A DNA stretch of 64,000 nt. It comes from Celoporthe dispersa (Eukaryota; Ascomycota; Sordariomycetes; Diaporthales; Cryphonectriaceae). The position numbers and the translations under genes were made by a program. The DNA is taken from positions 62,001-126,000 of the forward strand of contig WAID01000002.1 of NCBI GenBank assembly GCA_016584495.1. The letters run 5' to 3'. Below the pieces are notes generated by a model. That model did not search any database and was not told the DNA's origin. It saw only the letters and a list, made by a program, of their open reading frames with translations. Below, one piece after another: positions 57,601 through 64,000 of this stretch. Each line of letters opens with the position of its first letter. Position 1 is the stretch's first letter.

Positions 57601-60600
57601 CTGTTAATGTGCTGTTTTAGGATATTGATCAATTTCTGATAGAGGGCATTTAGTATAGAAATATATCTCTCTTGGAAAATCTTATATGGAATAGTTCTAA
57701 TCTTCTGCAATGGAGCTATTTCTTTAATAATTTGGCTGATCTTAGTGAAGTCTCAAGCCAATACTTTAATGCGATTGCGGAGCATATGCTTGAATATCTC
57801 AAACTCTTTATTATTGAGCTTGTCGCAGTTGTTCTTTTTTATATCTGCCTAGTATTCAGATGTGAGATGATTATCTGGGTCAATAGAGCTGAACTTCAGC
57901 TCAATCTAATTATTATATTTGATCAGCTTTATAGATTGCTAAGCTCTCCTTATTTCCTTCACTTTGGGTAGCTTCTATCCAAGCTTTCCTTTAGGCATAA
58001 ATCTATCTAGTTGCGAATTATTAATAGGCTTGATCTTTCTTGCTTTTGATTTATATATTGTATTGATTAGGCTTAAAATACTCTTCTTCTCCTTTTTAGG
58101 TTCTTATATTGGGCGAGATAGTTGAAGTTTAGCATATATCCTATATAGACAAAGGCCTCAGTACTCCTCCTTTCTTATAATCTGAGAGCATTCTTTCTTC
58201 AACTCTCTTTCTATTATCTTAATGGATAGGTTATTGATTATTGCTTCGATTTTGTTTTCGGGAATAGACATTACTAGTATATCTTCAGGTTCGAGATGCA
58301 TTTAGGAAAGGACGTCTTCGCTGCTGATAGCCTTGCATCCCTCGAAGCAGCTGCCAGCATTTAGTTTTTTGGTATGCGAGCCTCTCTTTCTTCGAGACTT
58401 TTCTTGCTATTAATTATAGTAACAAGACGAATCTTTCTGAAAGCGAAACTCGTATAGAGAAACTCAAGATATGTATAATTGAACGAAAGTTTGATTTGCA
58501 TAATGAATAGCATTCCCAATAGCATGGGATAATTCGGCATTATTATTCTATTGTTTATAATATAGAAAATAATCTATTTAGAGAAGTTTCCGCAGAATAT
58601 TTTAGTTTCAAATACTCTAATTAATGCTATATCAGACCTATTATAGATCTTGGATATAATATTGGTAGTGGGTACATAGAGCAGCCTAAGCTTAGTGCAG
58701 AGTATTAGAGAAATCAGACTTATCTTAGCTCTTGAGTCTAGTATAGCTTAGATAGATGTATGCTCTCTATTATCAAGACGAAGAGTGAGATAGGATACTG
58801 GAGCAATGCTCTGATTATAAAGATTATTCAATATAGCTATTGAAGATATGATCGGAGAATTCGTATATTTATTGAACGCTCTTATTATATTGATCAAGGG
58901 CATTATGCTCTCTTTTTTTGGCCGAAAAGCTTATGCTTTAGATAGTTAGAGGCCTTGCAAGCCTTATAAAGTATTCAGAAATATTATAACTATTGATAAT
59001 CTGTCTGCTGATTATGTTAGAAGGTTGGGATAAAATCGAAATCTGGAGCTTTCTCTGAGAGATAGATATTAAACTAGCATTTAATAACCTATATAGGTCT
59101 GCGCTTGGACTCTTATTAAAATCAATAACCTCCCGAGCTTCTGAGTCGACTCCTTGAAGACTATAGATCAACTAAGCTCTCTATCCAGGTACTATGATAG
59201 TCATCTCTCTCTCGGAAACTTTGAAAAGATAGTCTAGAAACTGGTTCAAAAGTTTATTATAGATGGCTTGAGCAGTAGGCTCTGCTTATCCAGTATTGGA
59301 CAGCTTCCCAATATTGAGCAGCTCCTTAACTATTGGCTAGTTTGGGATTTCAATATCTATTATACCTCTTTCCCTATCAATCTCACTAGGATCCTAAGCT
59401 ATTTCACCAATTCTGCGCTTCTTGGCTTCGCTAGCGTTGATTTAGCTTTGGATAGGCCCAATACTAATAGAGTTCACACTGAGTAAGAGTTTTGGGAGAT
59501 ATAATTAAGCTTTATAAGAAGTAAGATAGGTATTGCTAATCTCAATCTCTCTATTAGCGCTGAGGAATTTAATATTATTGATTTAATACTAGCTTGTATA
59601 TTTTGGAATAAGATCTGTCTCCTCTTATAGAGTCTTGTTCTTAGCTAGCTCTGTATTGCTTCGCCACTTTTTGTTTTCCTTAACCAGGCTGATATATCGA
59701 GCAATTTACAATTTATTAAAGCCTCTTTTTCAATATTCCTTACAGATACTAAGAATCAAGCGAAAGATGCCTGTATTGGGATTATCTCTAGCAGATATAA
59801 TCTATCTATATAATATTAGCATAGATTTCGAATTAAGAAATTCTGTCCGATTGCCAAAATGCTATTCAGGTTTGGATAGAGCTAGGGCATAATAGATACT
59901 ATTACTCATAAGAATGCTAAGCTCGATATACTCATAAGCACTATGAGATTTGGAACTATATTTATAGCATCTTCTGATAGTCTTATCCTTCTTGAGGATA
60001 TTATTGATCTCTGCTTGCCATATCTCTATATAAATCTCACTCTCTTTCTCAGAGCTTGTATAGATAATACCCGCTTGGAGAGAATTGGTTCTGCTCTGCA
60101 CTAGCTCCCAAGAAATAATTATCTTCGGACAGCTTAGCTGTTGAGAGATAGTTTAAAAGGCTTTCGTCTGCTTATAGGAGATTCCATGGATCTGCTTAAG
60201 GTCTTCTCTCTATTTCTTCAGAGACTAAGCTATAGCAATCTGATCAATCCGAAGCTATTCTATTTTGGAAGCCAGATCTGCTAAGTCTTGATTACCCTTC
60301 TGAGCATTCTTATGCTTCAGAATCTATTTAGCTAGTACAGCTATTTCTTGAGAAAACTAATAATGCAAAGGATTTATAGATTGCTATCTTTAATCTATAC
60401 TTTGATCAGGAGCTATATATATTAGTCAAGGTATAGGAATAGGTACAATCTATTCAAGCATCAGCTGTAATAGAGATTGAAATTGAGTTAGCTAATTGAG
60501 TTTGAGATTGATAGCCTTATATGCAAATTGGTCTTGAGTCTCCTTTTGAAATATCTTTTTATGGATTAAGAGAAGCTTCTCTATAAGGAAAGGCTATATC

Positions 60601-61947
60601 TTATCAATAATATTCTCAGTAGTAATATCATAATTAGTTTTAAGATGCTTTACTTATATTAAAAAGAGTTTTATTTAGGCTTTAGTAATAGGCTGGTTTT
60701 CTCAGATCCCAAGATGAGTTAAGGCATTATTATAATCGATGATGAACGACTATAGACTAGCAGCGTCTATAATAAAGCAGTTATTCAAGATATTGAGGCG
60801 CTCTTATTCTGGCATATAGGCTTGAAGATAATCCCAAGATTGGTAAGCAATAAGTAGTCAGTTTTTCTAATCTTTCCAAGTGCTAGCGCTTGTAGTATAG
60901 CGCTCTACTTTATCTGCTATAACCGAATCTGCATAATAACCTCTTATAAAGTTGAGGATTTTATTATCTCCGATGCTTTTAATCTTATGCTATTAGTCAA
61001 AGCGCTTAAGCTAAGAGGAAACTTCGATCTGAGAGAATAGAGTAAGATCTGCTCCTACTAGCTTATTATAAGATGGGAACCTAAAGTTCGGCCTATATTA
61101 GCTGCTAGGAGGAGGCTTTGAAGAGTCAGGAGTGTCTTTGATTGAGCTTTTTGAGGTTGAGGCTATTCTTTCCTTCTGTCGATGATGCCTGAATTGACTC
61201 TTTGTCAACTTATATCGTAGGCTCTGATCGAGCAGCGCCATAATAGCAATGTTCTCCGATTTGATTAGGAGGTTGATTTGGTAAGGCGAAGAGTATTGAT
61301 GCTGAGGACTGGTAAGCGAGCTAGCATGCGAATAGTGAGATATTGAAAGTAGATAGTGAGCGGGTGAGTAGGCTGTCTTATACTTAATAGAGATCGCTTT
61401 TATTAATTATTGTATTGACTAATGCTATTTTTACTAAATAGGCATGAGGCATTCTGCATAATTCGGGTTTCAGCTTAGTTATTGCATATTTTTATCTTTA
61501 TTTGCCATATGTTTGAATCCCTTCTTATTTCTAATATCTCTCATTTTTTCTTTTTTGTAATATCGCAATCAATAAATCCCTGATTCAAATAAATAATTTG
61601 GCTATACATATTCCAGTAAATTGCATTATTCGGACTAGAAGCTTAACCGCTTATTTCGCTTCTTGCTACAGAATACTATTTAACAAAAATATAATACTTG
61701 TTATCCTAGTTAAAGATCTACTCTTATTAAAATCGTATCTATATTAGCATATATAGGCTTAAGATATGCGGGATTTTGTGTAAGAGTAATGAGGAATTGC
61801 AGAAAAAGGAATTCGTTTCTTCGTGATATTAGCATATAGATTCGATAATTCGTTCATCGCTCGCCGACCGGAACTTATACTACCCTTTCTCTATCCAGCC
61901 TTTGCCTCTTCTCGAAAAGCTTCAGGCATAATCCAGAGTCTAGGCAT
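54660..61947 (-). pseudogene. D2 gag-pol remnant
   Basis: Gag begins at ATG 61,947 (MPRLWIMPEAFREEAKAG). A zinc knuckle near 59,990-60,040 reads RCYKYSSKSHSAYEY, in which two of three cysteines of C-x2-C-x4-H-x4-C are now tyrosine. Protease LDSRAKISLIS lies near 58,720-58,740. RT keeps LLDFFSEYNQILLHP but its catalytic site reads PFLNNIPV (57,205-57,225) instead of FLDD. RNase H includes LETDAHVLVNQLNSRMNN and SKNLVANALSRLL (about 56,800-56,350). The integrase core FILEKVILTFGCPLKITID lies at 55,724-55,494, and an integrase tail continues to about 54,660. No chromodomain was seen. Confidence 0.78.
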
Positions 61948-62127
61948 AATGCGCAGCCCATCGAATGTCAATATTCAAACAAAATAATTAAGAGAAAGGG
62001 ATATTGAAGAAAGAAATATGCCTGTCCATAGGATATGACTTACTGCTGTTACTAGCCCTTATAAGCTATGATGAAGATAGCTTTGAATTACTAGCTTGAA
62101 TAGCTAAGTCTATATTCATTGCACTAT

Positions 62128-62444
62128 TGAATCAGAACCTCGGGCGCCATCGCACGAAAGGATGAACGTTAAGGCAATGGGCAAGGGCTTATGCAATCCA
62201 AGCGTGCTGAATCGGTCACAAAGACGACAATAAACAAAGGCCATATATATATAAGATTAGGGTGAAAAGCCTGCTTTAGACCTGTCCAGAAGGCTCAAAT
62301 TGAGAAAAGAAGGGAAGATTGCTTGTTATTTTTTTCTCTAAGCGTAGAAAAAAAATGAACGGGGGCTGCACTCTTATATCTGAACGACCTCAGGACCCAC
62401 CTACATTCCATGTCTTGAGGTTCACTCCACTGGCCACCACAACA
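62128..62444 (-). repeat. 5' LTR of D2
   Basis: In plus orientation starts TGAATCAGAACC and ends GGCCACCACAACA. It is 317 bp and the least mutated D LTR, especially at its right end. Confidence 0.88.
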
Positions 62445-62448
62445 TTGC
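62445..62448. repeat. Target-site duplicate TTGC, right of D2
   Basis: Pairs with 50,069-50,072; followed by TTTTCGCTTTAG, the continuation of D1. Confidence 0.75.
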
Positions 62449-64000
62449 TTTTCGCTTTAGCATTTAGAGTCTTTATACGAAATCTGATTTTATCTTTTTC
62501 AATCAGTTTGGGTGCAGATTTGGCTAGAAATGCCTAAATAGATCTAGCCTTCGCTTATAGCACAGACTGATTTGATTTTCCAATTGGGCGAAAAAAAGAG
62601 AATAGCTTTCTCGAATATAAGGCATTCCAGTTATTCTTAGAAGGACAGAGGTTGGAAGGAATGCTATCTACTTATTCAATATTGCTATGAGAAATACTAT
62701 TATATTTCAAAAATTGGTATTGGCTTTTTATAATCCGGCGTGCCTTATTGTTAATGCTCAAGTTCAAAGTCGCATTGAATATTTGATGCAGACTTAGTTG
62801 ACCAAATGAGTTGCGACGCTATAGCAAGAAAATAAGAGAAAGTATCAATAAATACTTAGACTTAAATAGAGACGAATAAGTAAAACTCTTACTCATGCAT
62901 ATTGATTATTGATATATAGAATATCTTAAATATAATCACATTTTGTCTCAGCATAGTAAATGCAATTGCTATATTTACTATTGAAGAAACCGAATAAAAA
63001 GATATATTCGAAGAAAGGCTAGTTTATATTAAGCTGAATGCTATTGATTAGTATAAAAGCCGAGGCATATTAATAAGTATAATAATCGCAGGGGATAAGA
63101 TTGCAACGACTATATGACTAGATAAGAAGATATTATAGCTAGTCAGCTCGAGCAAAGATGCGCTCGAGATACTCTCCAAATAACTTTGTACTAGCTTTAT
63201 ATATTAAGATGGATTGTGAGACAATCTCTTAAGCTGCTTTTAGCTGAAAAAACTCTTGGATATAGATAGAGCTAGCAATCAGATTATTTCAGAGAGAAAA
63301 GTTGCTATAAATAACCCAGAAGTAATAGATTATGCTTAGCTTGCTACGAATAGCAGAGAAAATAATCTCATTTATAAAGGAATATTAGTTATAAGTGATA
63401 AGAAAGTAAATATTGATATTAGGAGAATAGATAGAAATAATAAACTAATTCTAATCGCTTTTATTCTGCTGCTATGCCAGATTAATTTGCGAAGAAAAGA
63501 TAGTATTAGTAATAATTTGAGATATATTAATTTATGTTTTAAGCCTAAGCAAAAAAAAGAGAAGAAGAAATCTATAAGAAAGAATAGAAGTGGAAAAGAA
63601 AGAGAAGTGGAATAGCTAAGTAAGAATGAATAAAGAAATAGAATTATGCTAAGTTGAGGAAAAGAAAGAAGGCATTATCGCACCTTCCCAATTACAATTC
63701 TTGCCTAACTTACTTAATAATCCTAGCTTAGCTAAGGATCTAGCTTGCTACTAATTAATAAGAATGGAAAAGAGTTATTAGTTTTGATTGCAATAAGAAA
63801 AACTTTCAGATTAGCCAAATTAACTTTAGAAATTAGCATAATCTCTTCTTTCTTCTATCTTTCAATAATAATCCTTAGAGATAGCTATTCTATTAATTTA
63901 TGCTCTCTATTTTGATTCTGCAATCTCAATAGCATTGCAATTATTAAATTGGAATCTCAATCTTTAATCTCCTTATCCTATATCGCATTTTCCTTTATCA
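62445..64000 (+). mobile_element. Element D1, right part, running off the window
   Basis: Collinear with the reverse complement of D2 from about 53,970 to about 52,420. It holds the N-terminal part of the opposite-strand ORF (minus strand, 62,445 to about 62,800, with a CAG retained at 62,567-62,569) and the start of the sense accessory region (plus strand, from about 62,850). The rest of D1, its 3' LTR and the remainder of D0 must lie beyond 64,000. Confidence 0.82.

Larger units (their letters stand above)
50073..62444 (-). mobile_element. Element D2: complete Gypsy retrotransposon, least mutated copy
   Basis: A 12.4 kb element with direct LTRs at 62,128-62,444 (5') and 50,073-50,399 (3') and a 4 bp duplicate TTGC. 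Minus-strand order: LTR, gag with zinc knuckle, protease, RT, RNase H, integrase, accessory sense region, polypurine tract TGGGGAAGGAA (50,400-50,410) and LTR. One additional ORF lies on the plus strand (53,640-54,245). It has the highest GC and most open sequence of the D copies, consistent with being the youngest insertion, but is still RIP-inactivated. Confidence 0.88.

Overview
The window looks like a filamentous ascomycete (Pezizomycotina) chromosome. Genes have short GT-AG introns of about 55-100 bp, and protein families are typically fungal (Mtr10-type karyopherin, SmE, folate cyclo-ligase, OPT transporter, fungal GNAT). A GC-rich gene block lies next to an extremely AT-rich block of decayed LTR retrotransposons. 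Copies of the same element differ almost only by C-to-T and G-to-A changes on both strands, which is the signature of repeat-induced point mutation (RIP).

Positions 1-12,302 hold five protein genes. On the minus strand, an MTR10-type karyopherin (C-terminus cut by the window edge) faces a plus-strand SmE gene across a shared 0.9 kb upstream region. A minus-strand 5-formyltetrahydrofolate cyclo-ligase is convergent with SmE. An oligopeptide transporter (+) and a GNAT acetyltransferase (-) follow, separated by long CA and CT microsatellites. The karyopherin and the cyclo-ligase carry three single-base +1 shifts in homopolymers, more likely assembly errors than gene death.

Positions 12,303-16,053 are a transition zone with LTR-like scraps, one intron-containing tRNA-like gene with a Pol III terminator, and a decayed Cys-rich ORF.

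Positions 16,054 to the window end are a nested stack of LTR retrotransposons of two Gypsy families. Element A (+) was interrupted at 17,016 by a complete chromovirus, element B (-, 17,017-28,130, TSD ATAAT). A resumes at 28,131 and is cut again at 31,252 by D0 (-). D0 is interrupted at 41,602 by D1 (+), and D1 at 50,072 by a complete D2 (-, 50,073-62,444, TSD TTGC). D1 resumes at 62,445 and runs off the window. The outer elements are the most AT-rich and the innermost one the least, which fits the insertion order.

The most unusual feature is extra coding capacity between integrase and the 3' LTR. Element B has a single-frame reading stretch of about 590 codons. D elements have about 3 kb of sense coding sequence plus a separate ORF on the strand opposite to gag-pol. 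In D1 two of the D2 stop codons of that opposite-strand ORF are still CAG and CAA, showing that it was once open. I did not recognise these proteins. Coordinates inside decayed elements are approximate; LTR ends and TSDs were read directly.
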